Source of the DNA: Hydractinia symbiolongicarpus
Taxonomy: Eukaryota; Cnidaria; Hydrozoa; Anthoathecata; Hydractiniidae
Length of the DNA stretch: 64,000 nucleotides
Assembly: GCF_029227915.1 (NCBI RefSeq)
Contig: NC_079886.1
Coordinates: forward strand, 5,518,001-5,582,000
Direction of reading: 5' to 3'
The position numbers were made by a program, and so were the translations under genes. Shown here one piece after another: positions 27,001-40,300 of the stretch; the stretch's first letter is position 1, and each line of letters starts with the position of its first letter. The notes beneath the pieces are model-generated. The model searched no databases, was not told the origin of the DNA, and saw only the letters and a program-made list of their open reading frames with translations.

Positions 27001-30000
27001 TTTAAGATATTAACTTTAAAGAACAAATCGCATATAATTTCATCACTTTCAATAATACCGTATTTTCTCCAATAAATGCCCTGGGTTTTTATAAAATTTT
27101 TAAGATTTTTATTGTCATATCTTATTGTTAATCTTATATTTTTGGGAACACTAGGGAAAGGTGGGACAGTTGGAGTTCCCTTTTGTGATCTCGATAGTTT
27201 CCCTTTGAAAGTTCAGGGAAGGTACTATAAGTTTATTTTACTTTTAAGATTGTTGTTGCTGTGGAACCAAATACTACCAATCTTTCGAGTGTAGATGACG
27301 ATTTAGGTATGTACGGTATGTGATACAAGGTTAGACGTGTAGTGACGATTAATAATAATTGTATTTCTGCTTATATCTTGTAGGATTATCACCGAAGGGA
27401 AGGATTAAGTTGGTAAAAAGTGCAACAATAACTCCAGCATCATCTAGGTAACACGCCTGTTGTATAATTTATGTTGTAGTACTTCTGAACTATTGTATTA
27501 CTTCTGGACTATTGTAGTACTTCTGGACTATTGTAGTACTTCTGGACTATTGTAGTACTTCTGGACTATTGTAGTACTTCTGGACTATTGTAGTACTTCT
27601 GGACTATTGTATTACTTCTGGACTATTATAGTACTTCTGGACTATTGTAGTACTTCTGGACTATTGTATTACTTCTGGACTATCGTAGTACTTCTGGACT
27701 ATTGTATTACTTCTGGACTATTACTTCTGGACTATTGTGTTACTTCTGGACTATTGTATTACTTCTGGACTATTGTAGTACTTCTGGACTATTGTATTAC
27801 TTCTGGACTATTATAGTACTTCTGGACTATTGTAGTACTTCTGGACTATTGTATTACTTCTGGACTATCGTAGTACTTCTGGACTATTGTATTACTTCTG
27901 GACTATTGTAGTACTTCTGGACTATTGTAGTACTTCTGGACTATTGTATTACTTCTGGACTATCGTAGTACTTCTGGACTATTACTTCTGGACTATTGTG
28001 TTACTTCTGGACTATTGTAGTACTTCTGGACTATTGTAGTACTTCTGGACTATTGTATTACTTCTGGACTATTGTATTACTTCTGGACTATTGTATTACT
28101 TCTGGACTATCGTAGTACTTCTGGACTATTACTTCTGGACTATTGTAGTACTTCTGGACTATTGTAGTACTTCTGGACTATTGTATTACTTCTGGACTAT
28201 TGTATTACTTCTGGACTATTGTATTACTTCTGGACTATCGTAGTGCTTCTGGACTATTACTTCTGGACTATTGTATTACTTCTGGACTATTGTAGTACTT
28301 CTGGACTATTGTAGTACTTCTGGACTATTGTATTACTTCTGGACTATTGTATTACTTCTGGACTATTACTTCTGGACTATTACTTCTGGACTATTGTAGT
28401 ACTTCTGGACTATTGTGTTACTTCTGGACTATTGTAGTACTTCTGGACTATTGTATTACTTCTGGACTATTGTATTACTTCTGGACTATTACTTCTGGAC
28501 TATTACTTCTGGACTATTGTAGTACTTCTGGACTATTGTATTACTTCTGGACTATTGTAGTACTTCTGGACTATTGTATTACTTCTGGACTATTGTATTA
28601 CTTCTGGACTATTATAGTACTTCTGGACTATCGTAGTACTTCTGGACTATTGTATTACTTCTGGACTATTGTAGTACTTCTGGACTATTGTATTACTTCT
28701 GGACTATTGTATTACTTCTGGACTATTGTATTACTTCTGGACTATTGTATTACTTTAGGACTTTTCATAAAAGTTGTTGAGATTACTTAATTTTTAGCCC
28801 TGATGCTTTTAAATTTTTGAATTTTAAGGTGCAGGGCAGATAGGCCTTATTATACTAAAGGGATGCCTAGCCCTCTTTAAATGTGGATGCTAGTAAAAAG
28901 TCTTTTTCGCGAGTACACAGTATCAGTTGGTACAACGACAGCAACTTAAAAACTTAAGTGCTTACGACACGAGTCCTGTTCTTATGCTAAAAAAAAGAGA
29001 AATTCACACGTCTAAAGTTTAGCGTAACGCGAACAGGAAAGACAACAAGAAATTTTAATTGCGTTGAAACCGAATACTCCTACTACAAGTTTTAACAATA
29101 ACAAATGCCTTATCAACTAAAAAATTAAGCCCGACGAAAACACAGGCTGACGAATAATTTCCGACAGTTTAAATTTAATTCAAATATTCGATCAAACAGA
29201 GGAATCACAAAATAAATTTTATCCTAAGCCCAATGTGAGAATTCTATGTTTCTACGATACATGTAATGATGTGAAATAAATTAGTGACAAAATTTTGAGT
29301 AGGAGATTTGCACCGATAAAACTGAAAAGCTATTACTGCTGTTTTTTTCTTTGCAGTATTGGATCATTCGCCAACTTGTTCTCTTTTACTTGTCTTCAAA
29401 TCAACCCAACCAAACTCAATCATCTATACTGTGGTACTGACCAGGTACGTTACTACTTTCTGTAGTTGGGTGTAGCTTAACTTAGTAGCGTTTAAAGGAT
29501 TTTTGTGTTGTTGCCGAATCCTAAGCTGAACTTTGAAACTTATTTAAACCCACTTAATGTCAATATTACCATGCGTTGCATGGAACAATATGCAAACTGA
29601 TGACTAATTCATATAGACGTCTTTTAATGACACGGTTCAATGTGAAAGTGTACTTTGCTCTTTGTTACGGTTCAAAGTTAGTTGTGTAGGACAGCGATAA
29701 CTAACTTTGCTTTTTAAATAAACAAGTAGTGTTCAACGTTAAGTTTGGACTTTCGTCTTTAAACTGCAAACCCACTGTTGTTATTGCGTCCTGCCTAAGG
29801 AATGAATGCAGAAGAAAAGAAAACGGAATCAATGTTCGCAAATTGGCCTCATATTCAAATTGGCCTCGTATTCTCAAATTTCGCTTCTGTAAACTTTTTT
29901 CCCGCTAACAATTTTTTCCGACATCGTTGTTTAGGGAGAAATATTACATTTTGTTCGATTTGGAAATAGACCAACACCAAAATCTCTAAAATCAAGCGAA

Positions 30001-31831
30001 GGTATGTATAATATATGAACCAAAAGATTGCAAGCAACTCGGAAATTCTACCTTGACATTAACTTGTTCCACCCTTAAAGACGTCGGGTGGTTCCACAAG
30101 ATACAGGTTAACCTCTCTTAGTCTCGAAGTTATTATGATCAGCGATACAAGGTTTCTTCTTGATTTAGATGGAAACAACGAAGTGTATTCTATAGATATC
30201 TCTCCGTGGCGGATGCCGTATTTATTGGTAAGAATAATTATCAATCTCAAAGGTTTTTCCACTCTCTACCGCAGAGAACATTCTATGTCGTTTCAGTTCA
30301 GCTTACGCATATTTATTTACTATCTCGATAAAAGAAGAACTAGCTTTACCTTTTACTGTCTAGGCAAGTTACAGTGATGGATCAGTGCATCTCTTCAATC
30401 TCAATAAAGGTACTTTCTCACGCAAGTGTTCCACGTAATTTTTCTTCTTTGTTGTTATTAATTCGATGTCTTCTATTTTTATTTCGTTTTCATGTATCGC
30501 ATTCCTAGAAACACCTGTTGCATGTTGGTCCATGTTTAGCAATGGATCGGCAGTACTCGATGTAAAATGGTCGCGAAGTAAACCGAATGTCTTCTTTGCT
30601 ATTGACTCTCAATCTATTTTATACTCATGGTAAGAGCTCGATCCGTATTCTTACATGTCGGGTTATACTCACTCACTGTTTATCATTCCAACATGTTTAT
30701 TTTCAGTGAAATTTTAGTATGCACTTGTGGAATGATTTTTTGTCAATTATTCAATACTTTGTCTGTCTATAACTTGGTTTTATTGTGATTTGCGCTTTTT
30801 TCAAGGAGCACGTCCCTTTTTTTGCAATTAAAAACTAAAGGCACGTTTCCATCTGGTGGTATTTTCCCTTATGGCGCAGGGCTTGAGGCCTTAAAAATGT
30901 TTTAAAAACGTTACATAATAAAATGAGTATAACCAATCATAGTAGATTTTTTTTTGTTCAATGAATTGCAAGACTATGCAATGCTGTTCTTAACTCGTTC
31001 CAAAGTTTTTTACAAGTATTTTGACTAGAAACTGTTGTGATATGAAGCGGTTTGGAAAAGGTGTTCTAGACTTTATCAAATTCTTTTTCTTCAGGGATTT
31101 GTTAGCTTCGGATTCAGGTCCAATCCTAGAGCAAAAGTTGAGACGCAAAGATAAAAGGTATGTTATGGATTTATAGTTGCTAATGTAGATAAATTTTGAT
31201 GTGCTAGATAATAATAAAAGAGGGATATTTTCCTTGAAATTGTCTTTGACATTCAAGGTCAAATAATTAGCTAAATTCGAATCATCATTTCTTTCTTTTT
31301 TTAATTTTTAAGCAAAACATCCGAATTTAATTTTCGCCCATCTTGTGTTCTAGTACTGTTGCATAAAAATAAACTTTTACTTGGAACTCACATAGTTTCT
31401 CCCCTTTGTTTATCCAGGGCGATTGGTTTTGCTTTTGCTAACGACTACACATCACTTGGTGTCGGCACACCTGGCAGAGCTGCGGAAATGGTAACGTATT
31501 TATTCGGCTGTTTTAGCTATCTGCCTTTGAGCTAAAATTAACACGCGAAAAAATAGTTCTCTTTAACAACAGTTTCCATTGTAATCGTATGTTTGTTATC
31601 ATACGAGACCGAAGCCGAAACTGCTTTCACAGTCAATTTGTTTTTGTCCACATAGTCCTTGTTACAGACGTTTAAAAGCAAACGCTATGCGATCATGTAA
31701 TCTTATTTATATAGGCTGTGGTGTATGGTGACGGCTCTGTTGAAATTCATCGACTGTCGAATAAATTGTGCCGAATGTCGGGTGATGAACTTGACAGAAC
31801 ACAACAATATTTTGATGAGTTGACTAACTAG
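9007..31831 (+). CDS. DYNC2I1: WD repeat protein 60 homologue (dynein-2 intermediate chain DYNC2I1)
   Basis: Intermediate chain of cytoplasmic dynein-2, the retrograde intraflagellar transport motor of cilia. I reconstruct 33 exons: 9007-9021, 12726-12776, 15846-15895, 16469-16508, 17000-17537, 17606-17712, 17808-17867, 18159-18380, 18528-18548, 19015-19083, 19555-19588, 21487-21590, 22440-22553, 22800-22908, 23719-23813, 24612-24738, 24880-24959, 25162-25232, 25537-25612, 25911-26019, 26265-26328, 26507-26532, 26780-26841, 27249-27306, 27384-27447, 29357-29444, 29935-30001, 30169-30227, 30364-30409, 30509-30629, 31095-31157, 31418-31490, 31715-31831. All introns are GT-AG and phases match, giving 999 aa (human about 1066). 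The start MPSGKRSKEDTWTEKDL resembles the vertebrate N-terminus. Residues 1-290 are Lys/Glu/His-rich; about 294-330 are acidic (DYDDDFDDYDDDDFEEE); VLKAISAEN and IELFDMPPMTEYELYMKRFG are family blocks. WD40 repeats fill about 590-990 (GIIAAWDLTEP, GVINIWIVV, SYSDGSVHLFNL, VYGDGSVEIHRL). A poly(A) signal follows at 31921. A noncoding or trans-spliced 5' leader is possible. Confidence 0.95.
9785..9892. mobile_element. foldback MITE, 108 bp, in WDR60 intron 1
   Basis: The left arm AGGGAACTCAAGACCTAAAA and TAATGTTGGACTT is matched by the inverted right arm ending CCTCGGGCTCCCTT. The arms nearly meet, so the element folds into a hairpin. A longer relative with the same arm sequence lies at 40155-40611. 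Confidence 0.7.
10905..11745. mobile_element. candidate DNA transposon with subterminal GAGTAC repeats
   Basis: The left 170 bp repeat GAGTAC/GAGTA words (ACGAGTACGAGTAATCGGCG). The right 120 bp carry the same words inverted (TACTCGTACGCGCA, ATACTCGTCGCATACTCG). The outer ends resemble each other as GTACGGGTAC against inverted CTATGGGTACGAGTA. Clustered subterminal motifs are typical of hAT-like elements. The exact ends and target duplication are unclear. Confidence 0.4.
11790..12415 (+). mobile_element. Helitron-like non-autonomous element, copy A
   Basis: Ends in a short hairpin (GTGGATTTTCCCAC) followed about 12 bp later by CTAG before T, as expected of a Helitron 3' end (hairpin then CTRR). 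The interior (TTTGAGGCCAAATAACTTGG; CCTGGGTCCCCAAATCCGTT; CTGCAACCGTTTGTCAAAAG) is shared with copy C at 13963-14617. The 5' end is ill-defined. No Rep/helicase ORF is present. Confidence 0.55.
12476..12709 (+). mobile_element. Helitron-like element, copy B (internally deleted)
   Basis: Begins TCTTATATTAATACAAAAAT, carries the family block AACTTTGAGGCC, and ends in CTAG before T at 12706-12709. It stops 16 bp short of WDR60 exon 2, so it may supply part of the polypyrimidine tract region of that acceptor. The terminal hairpin of copy A is not preserved. Confidence 0.5.
13963..14617 (+). mobile_element. Helitron-like element, copy C
   Basis: Begins TCTTATATAATAATAAGGAG and ends with a hairpin-like GTGGATTTTTCCATGG followed by ATCGACTAG before T. 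It shares long blocks with copy A, including TTGATGACGTCATCAAAAA and GATCAGCGTTTCAAGATCTG. No coding capacity. Confidence 0.6.
27478..28757 (+). repeat. 19-bp intronic minisatellite, about 1.28 kb
   Basis: Roughly 70 tandem units of CTTCTGGACTATTGTAGTA with recurrent variants (GTATTA, TTATAGTA, ATCGTAGTA) and short 13-bp units (CTTCTGGACTATT). It sits in the WDR60 intron between exons 27384-27447 and 29357-29444. The long plus-strand ORFs across it translate only the repeat (YYFWTIVVLLD) and are not genes. Confidence 0.95.
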
Positions 31832-31920
31832 TTTGTTGTCATATACGCGCTTGTCTTCCCATTTTAGATAGAGAATTAGCCTATGAGTTCTGCCCGAAGC
31901 CATTTTTTGTATCTGTTTCG

Positions 31921-31926
31921 AATAAA
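31921..31926 (+). terminator. poly(A) signal AATAAA for WDR60
   Basis: A canonical AATAAA lies 90 bp after the TAG stop at 31829-31831, giving a short 3' UTR. A second AATAAA lies about 1 kb further on, near 32938. Confidence 0.6.
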
Positions 31927-31949
31927 ATGTTCTAGCTGAAAGACTGCAA

Positions 31950-34359
31950 AACACTGCTTTTCTTATTTCGTTATTTCCTGATCTTTAGCGTAGATAATCG
32001 ACTAGCTATGCGTTTCGAAAATTTGCACATTTTTATTTCTGAAGAAAATATAGCACCGTAAATGCTCGATCAAGCGTCCACATTTTCTGTATTTTTTTTA
32101 AAGCGATCATCTCGAACAAGCCCAGGGATGGCTATTTAAATATATTACTAGATTTCGTGTAAAAATATTTGTCCATCTTTTCGTTCTAAATAAGCACCTG
32201 TCTAGCTTAATGGAGTAATTACGGTGCATGACTCTGCACAAATATCGGCACAAAAAATGATGTTTTTTTCGTGTTTAATTACATGAATATGTGTATATAT
32301 TAAAATTTTTTAAAATGTAATTTATTGGTATAACAAAATATAAAAACATAATTTATACAATACTTCACTTGTAGTTGTCAACTATACTAAATTTGATGGT
32401 AAATATATTTTTCATTAATAGAAGCTTCATGGAAGATAATTCGTTATAGTGGAAGGCATTCTTGATGAAGCACTTCTTCTGTCTACCGAATGTTATATCG
32501 CACTGTCGTTAACCGTCTAAAATTTGCACGAATGTTTAAACTAAATCGATTTGCCTTAGGTCATAATACATCGTGCATATCAGGAAACTGTGACAAACAG
32601 ACAATGGCTATTATTAATCTCTTTCCTTCTGAGAGGGTTTTACAAAAACTAAGAGAAATGTATTAAAGAGTTATCTTTTGATCTACTAGCTAATTAGCAT
32701 TCCGATCAATCAGATCACTCAGCAAAATATTTTCTGATTCTCATATTGGGATCTTCAAGGTATTTTATTTGGACCAACATTTGATGCCCTTCTTCTATTT
32801 GTACGTTTGATTTTCTTAAAAGAGCACAATTAGCAAACCATTCATTCACTAATATTTCAACGGGACAACGTATACAAGTGGATGTTAAGCTCTTCACCTA
32901 CAATCAGGAAATTATGTTTCTGTAACAACGCTTTGTAAATAAAAGATTTATTGCTTCTTTAATGACATCAATTACTATCGTGACGGTTGAAGACATTGAA
33001 GTATGGAAAGCCTCTTTTTATTCCTTGCAAACCATGTAAAACATTTAAATATTACAAATTTGTTGGTGCACCAATCAAAAGCATGCTGCATTCCTTTGAC
33101 TTTTAAATGGTGTTTTAAATGGTTTTTTTGTAAGGTAATTCCGTGATTATGACAATCTCGTGTTGCATATAAAAGAAATCATGTGATTGTAAAAAGAATT
33201 CAAGCCATTAGTGTTCATACCAACGTTAATTGTTGTTGATGTCAGTATTGTCAACAGTTCACGAATTGTTGGGCTTCGTCTCAACACTATTCTCTGGGAT
33301 TGTACATTGTGATGAAGTTGTACCTTATGAAAATAAAACGCGTTAATAAACAGGATAAGGTTCTGGGGTGTAAACGGTCATTGGTTAAAAATCCCACATA
33401 CGTTGTCTTCAGCAATGACTGCGCGAATCATTCATGCTAAAATAGGAGCTAACAAGTTTATCATCCGCAATGTTTATAAGAAATAAATACAAAAAGTTGT
33501 TCCTATTTTTATTTCTATTAGAACTGCACCCTGTACGTCTACTATTAAATAAAAACAAACACATTATATACAATCAAAAATACACAACAACAAAATTTTC
33601 TCGACAGCCTATATCTATCCATATCGTTGTGTGGGAATGGCTGTAACGTCTTCGATTTTTAAAAAAAATCTTGTATCAATGTTATTTTTAAGAACATTGA
33701 GGTGATTTTAAACAAAACTTATTCATTGTAACAAAGATTTTGATAATATGGCTAGGTTGAACGTAGTGTGTCATTATAATATCAGTAAAATATTTTAACA
33801 AAAGTCAAGTATCAAAAGTCATACCACTCACTCAAAAATCGCAAAAATTAGTACTAATGAAACTTTCTACAAAACGCTATTCGCAAAAAAATTAGTCATA
33901 AAACGTTAATCAAATTCATGGCTTCTAAAAACGAAACAAAAGAATTAAATATAGCTTTCTTATATTTATGAGTACAACAAACCAATTACAATTGTCGCAT
34001 ATGAACTTTCTCATTTGTTTCTTATGAAAAAGATAAAAAAAATCTTTACAGACATATTCACAGCGATGCTTTTGAAAGCTTATTATTGACAAAAAAAGGA
34101 GTTGTAAAACATGATTTTCTACTGGAGAAAAATAATGTATAAACGGCAAGCTTTGCAAGCTAAATAATTATATAATATTCCTCTAAATATATGAATTACA
34201 AAGTTAACTACTGTAGCGACGTAAACACAACAAAATACATAGTCTTTATATAAAAATACGGCGCTAGATAAAACCAACAGAAAACGGGAAATTTGATTCG
34301 TTAAAATATCCAGCAACTTTGTGATAGCAAATGTGATCAAGTGCAACCAACCAGCAGAT
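31950..34359. other. spacer between the convergent WDR60 and ZIP genes
   Basis: No coding signal. It must hold the 3' UTR of the minus-strand ZIP gene. An inverted AATAAA (TTTATT on the plus strand) near 33505 is one candidate poly(A) signal. Short ORFs here have no recognisable product. Confidence 0.5.
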
Positions 34360-37300
34360 TTACTTGATAGCAGATTTGATATCTTCCTCCCATGCTGCCA
34401 GACAAAACATGATAAGCCAACCTGTCAATAGACCGAACATTTGCAAACCAATGCAAGTCCACGGTCGCACCTTCAACAACGCACTGTGCAAAATTTCTGG
34501 TAACTAAAACAGAGAATACCCTTCATCAATTTAAAGTTTAATTTGCATTGCATCTTATTTCATTTTATATCTAAACATATTCAACAAAGCAACAGAGATC
34601 ACACAACGTAGCAGTGAAGGTGATCACACAACGTATCAGTGAAGGTGATCACTCCTCGTGTTGCAGTTATTACAGTGTCGAAAAAAATGTCGAGAATATT
34701 TTTTTTGATTTTTTTTAAGTTACAGATTTCAGGACATTTTGGGCAAGTATTATAATATAAACCGAGCAAAATCATTTTTTTGAATACTCGGTAGTTTATT
34801 GTTCAATTTCCGTCATGGTTCATGAAGATTTTATTATAATTTTCTTTTAATGAGAGCATTTTCTTCTTAATAGATGTTTTAGTGTAGTGATCAAAGTGTT
34901 CAAACAAAAGTCACGCTATCTCAGTGATAACGTTTAAACAAAAATTCTTACCATATCTACCAAAGCAATGTAGACAAACAAGCCAGCTGTGCATGCAAAT
35001 AACCAAGGCATAGCATTCCACGTGGTACCGAGCAGTACACCAACAGTCGCTCCAGCAAACGCCGTCAGTGAGGAGATAAAATTCATTAAAAGGGCTTGCT
35101 TAATGCTGAGACCAGACGACAATAAAATGGCGAAATCACCTGTAAACATTTTTAAAAGATTACTTCAATTCGCTACAATTGTAAATGTTGTTGCAGATCA
35201 CACGAAAAACAACACAAGTGGAAGGTTAAAAAAGACGCTCAGGATACAGTGAGTTCTGTGTGCTACGATTTCCCAAAATCGATATCTTTAACTCTTCGTG
35301 TGACGATAAAGTAAGAAGATTTTGAAAGAAATCTATGGCTATAAACCCCAAACCATAAAAAGATAGCTTAAATTTTTTGTGTTAATTTGAGTATTTTTTA
35401 CAACTTGCAGTTTTTCAATTAGCACTGAATGGCGCATAAATTTCACGTCTCCAATTCCTGATGAAATCTTACAGTAAAAACATAATCCAAAAAGCAACTG
35501 TTATAAATTTAAGCACCAGCTATAACCTTCAAATTAAAAATAATGTGCAGTAGCAACATCACATACCAATGTTTACCAAAACTTACCAAGTTCATGTGGT
35601 AATTCATGACAGAAAATTGCAATAGATGTGCTTATACCACCATGTAAACCTGACGGCCATGTTTCAGTAAAGGCTACACCAATTGCAATTCCATCCAAGA
35701 AATTATGGATTGCATCTCCAATTAAAACCATCCATACAACTGATTTGAAATTCTTTATAGAGTTCTTCTTAGACGGAGATACTAAACTACTTTTCCCATC
35801 GCTGTTGTTTTTAAAGTTGACGGAGCCATTATTGTAGTTTTGCTGGTATTCAACAGTTATCTATAATTTGAAAGTAATCCATAAACAAATTAAGTTAGCT
35901 ACACATGACTGTTACGTGCTCCACATCAGATAACAAGGCAAAGTATTGATTACTTCAAAAACCAAAAAACGCCATACAAAAGACAAAGCAAATCAGGAAA
36001 TGAACAAAAAATGCAGTCAAAAGAAAACGAGCCTTAACTACTTTTCATGAGACTTACTAAGTGTGATATTACTATTTTACTCGTTTTACTTTACACCAGC
36101 ATTCGGAAATTGTACCCACAAATACCGACATCTCAAAGCTGCAGGAAATGGCATATCGGTAATTTTTTGCCGACGTAAAAAAATTAGAAGTAGAAAAGCT
36201 ATGTTTATTATTATTAGACGAAAAATATCCACTGAATGAAAAAGATAAACATCAACATACATTATACTCTTTTTCATTGGCGCACTCATGTATTCCAGCT
36301 GGAGTATTAATGACAATAGATTCAGTCCGATTTCGCTAAATAAAAGGGGCGGAAATTTTATTAAGAGTTAAAAATAGTGCAACCACCTTCGCACCACACA
36401 CACACTCATCACTGTTAAGCTAACCCTAACGCCAACAAAGGTCACTTACATTTGTAAAAACAGCGTCTTCAGACATCTGCAGTGTTCCCTTGGTTGGCTC
36501 TTTGCTCAACGAATTCATTCTTCCTGCATGCTTATGTGTTTCCTCCTAGTAAAATAAACAAATGAAGTTCAAGAATTCTCTTCTTCAATTAAACTTTATG
36601 TTAACAAGCATTTGACAATGGTTTAGACAAATTTCAACAAAATACATTTTGAGATGAGCATAACACAAAATGGGTAAATCGTTAATCAATTTTGCAGATG
36701 CTACAAAAAAACTCAAGGACATCGTAGGAGAGAGATAGCCACATGAAACAGCTGAGAAAAAGAGGTTTCACAAAAACCAATAAAAGAATTTCATTGCCCA
36801 TAATACGAACTATATAGGTTTTTAAACTAAAATTGGTCCAAAAATAAGAGTATTTCAGCCCTTCGATAGCAAAGGCAGATTACACACCAAATCTTAACAA
36901 AGGTTGGGCAGGGTATTTTTGATCATGGTTATTTGCAAAAACAACACTCGTAATAAATTGTGAAATGACTATATGACTAAATAAAAAAAAAATAATCGCA
37001 ACAAAATACGTACCAGAGATGTCATACCATCAGGTCCATGTGAGTGGGAATGTCCACTAAACGCGTGCATGAGTATTTCAAATGTGAAAAACGAAAAAAC
37101 ACCGGCTAAAAAGACCATACTTTTCCACACAAAACTGTTTGATTTCAAGGCTTCATTTTCACCACCATGGTCGTGACTTTCACCTTCCTCGTGACCATGC
37201 AAACCGAGGGACTGTAATAGAAAAACGTCATCTTATTAATAAATCTATAAAATGTTTTCTAAGAAATATATAGGAGTGAGAACGACTTTACGAAAAAAGT

Positions 37301-40300
37301 TAAACGTGGTCATCACAGAATTTTCATGATTTTTTTATTTATAAGATTATCTAATGTTTATATTCAAAAACCAGATCTATACCAACCGAAACTTACATGA
37401 GGAAATAAATGCAGCAATGCATCACCAATTAACACAGCCACAGCAAGTGCAATAAGATACATTATCAGGAGTGGAAACCATTTTTTCTTTGATAGTGGAG
37501 CAGCCAAAACTCCTGACAGAGATCCCAAAGATACAATGAAAGTTGCAATTAATGCTCCAATCCATGCTGTAAAAACACAAATAAAATTTAAACACAAATC
37601 TCACGGCACACTACCAAAAAAATACGATCGGGATAAAAAATAATCATTTTTGTCATAATATATATATATTCATGTTGTTAATTCTATGAAATTTACTACG
37701 TTCAAAATGCTCATTAAGACCTTTATTACCAAATTCTTGTCCGAAGAAATGTGCTGCCTAATTAGATGACACAAAACACTGCAACTGTTGTGGGGTGGGA
37801 TAACTCAGAATTAATGATTCCTGACATCTCATATCACATATTGTTAAAAGGATTTGATTGACACATACATATGCATCACAATTTGCCACAAAAATAAAAA
37901 CTCACTTGTTTACCTTGTGTAAAAACATATTTAAATGAAACTCACGTTGCCACTTATCTTCTTCTTTGTCTTCTTTCTTTGTAGTTGTTGTATTCTTTGC
38001 TGCAACATTGCATGCACCACTTTCTATTTGCTGGATTAAAGCTGGACACATTTTTTCAAACTTTGCTTTGTTTATTAACGAACCTTCTGGCACAGAAAAG
38101 ATGGATAACATGTCTTCACCAGAGTAACACTAAATAACAATTAATACCAATAATTAACAAATTTTCACCAGAATACTAAAATAGCAATACAATTCAACTA
38201 AAATAACAATCAAAGATTTAAAAAAATAAATCACAAAGTTGAATAAAACAGGAAAATATATTGTTACTTTTTTTGCATATGCTGAAGATTTGGCACTGTG
38301 CTCATCATGGTCATGCCCTGTTTCTGTTGATCGTCTTTTCCGATGGTCATGGTGTTTATCTGGGACAACTGACGAATTCTTTACTTTTCCCAGATTCAAT
38401 TTCTCAACTAATTCCTCAAAATTTTTATGTGTTAAGTGAGTTTTGTTACCAAATTCATGAAATATCTGTTCTGCAAAAAAACCTTTCTCAGGTAATGGAC
38501 TGACGTCTTCTTTTATACAGGATTTCTTGAGCAATTTTAGAATGATATAAGCAGTAGCATATTCAAATTCATGTTCACTTATAACTGTTTTCGATATGTT
38601 ACTAGCTTCTTTTTGTACTTCATGAGCAGAAAAACACTAAATCATAAAAAAAATAATGGTGAAAATAAATGTGAGCATAACAGTATAGCTAGACTGGTTA
38701 TTTAAATATTTACACTTCTGCATCTTTTATTTAAACTTTTATTTAATTTAATCTCCCAACCACAAAAGTAAGATCTGTCAATTCGAATTACAAAAGAAAG
38801 TTCTGTCAGTTTGAACCATAAAAAAATTTCTGTCAGTTTAAACCACAAAAGTAAGTTCTGTAAGTTCAAATCACAAAAGAAAGTAAAAGTTCAAATCACA
38901 AATGTAAGTTCTGTCAGTTTGAATCAAAAAAGAGATTTCTGTCAGTTCGAATCGCAAAAGTAAGTTCTGTCAGTTTGAATCAAAAAAGTAAGTTCTGTCA
39001 GTTTGAACCACAAAAGAAAGTTCTGTCAGTTTGAATCATAAAAGAAAGTTCTGTCAGTTCGAATCACAAAAGTAAGTTCTGTCAGTTTGAATCAAAAAAG
39101 TAAGTTCTGTCAGTTTGAACCACAAAAGTAAGTTCTGTCAATTTGAACCACAAAAGAAAATTCTGTCAGTTCGAATCACAAAACGTAAGTTCTGTCAGTT
39201 TGAACCACAAAAGTAAGTTCTGTCAGTTTGAATCAAAAAAGTAAGTTCTGTCAGTTTGAACCACAAAAGAAAGATCTGGCATTTTGAATCATAAAAGAAA
39301 GTTCTGTCAGTTTGAATCACAAAAGTAAGTTCTGCCAGTTTGAATCAAAAAAGTAAGTTCTGTAAGTTTGAACCACAAAAGTAGTTCCACCCAACAGTTT
39401 CATTTTTCACATATAATAAGCAATTGATATTTTATCAAGGATAACCTAATTAAAAAATTGAACACAGAGTTGCTAGATATTTGTAGCAAAGTAATAATAA
39501 ACTAGTCTTTAGCCAGTGGAAAATCCACAGGTTCGCCCGTCCTTTTTATACCGCATTGCGTGCTTCTCGCTATTGCGCAGCTAAGCTACCATTTTGCGTG
39601 ACAGACAGACGGACGGGCGGGCAGACGGATACGGGCATTTTAATATAGATTTCTATAAAATCTCAATTTGAGAAACCACTAGAATGAAATGAATTATAAG
39701 TTCTAGATCTTGTTTACAAATTGTTGCTTAACACACATTTTTTCTGTCCATTGTTTTTTTCATGTGTATATATAATAAATTAATTGATTGATTTCGAAAT
39801 ACATATTCAAAAGAAACAAATTAAACCACTCCTGAATTCTTTATGGAAACCAATTACATTATTGTAATTCTGACAGATTGAACTAATAAAATTTAAAACT
39901 TACCATAATAATTATATTTCTTTTTTATATTATATTGTATTTATATTATGAATATTACAAATGTCTAGAATTTGCTTTTCGGGAAAAGTTTTAGTTTGAG
40001 GAATTGGGCCTAAAAATTTTACTTATTATGTAGAATTATGACATTGAGGATTTTTAAACGTGTAATTGCTGCTATCAAGCACTAACTAAACTATCTTAAG
40101 CATAAAGTAATCATGCATATTATTAATTAGTAGAATGTTTAAAGGGGACCCAAGGTATAAAATGATGTTGGACTAATAAAGCCTAAAAAGTTGGTTAACA
40201 AGTCTTTTTAAATTTTTTAAAAAGCTTTTTTTGTTCTCAAAATATTCACATTTAAAGAATTTCAGATCTAATTATGCTGTATAAATTGTGATGACTTTAG

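Noticed and set aside
27607-28790. Plus-strand ORFs rich in YYFWTI
   Set aside because: Translation of the 19-bp minisatellite, inside a WDR60 intron.
36086-36316. 76-aa minus-strand ORF with a hydrophobic segment
   Set aside because: It lies in a ZIP intron, with no splice-site pair keeping the ZIP frame and no family similarity.
38756-39395. CRISPR-like array of repeats
   Set aside because: No unique spacers; it is a simple 28-bp minisatellite in a eukaryotic intron.
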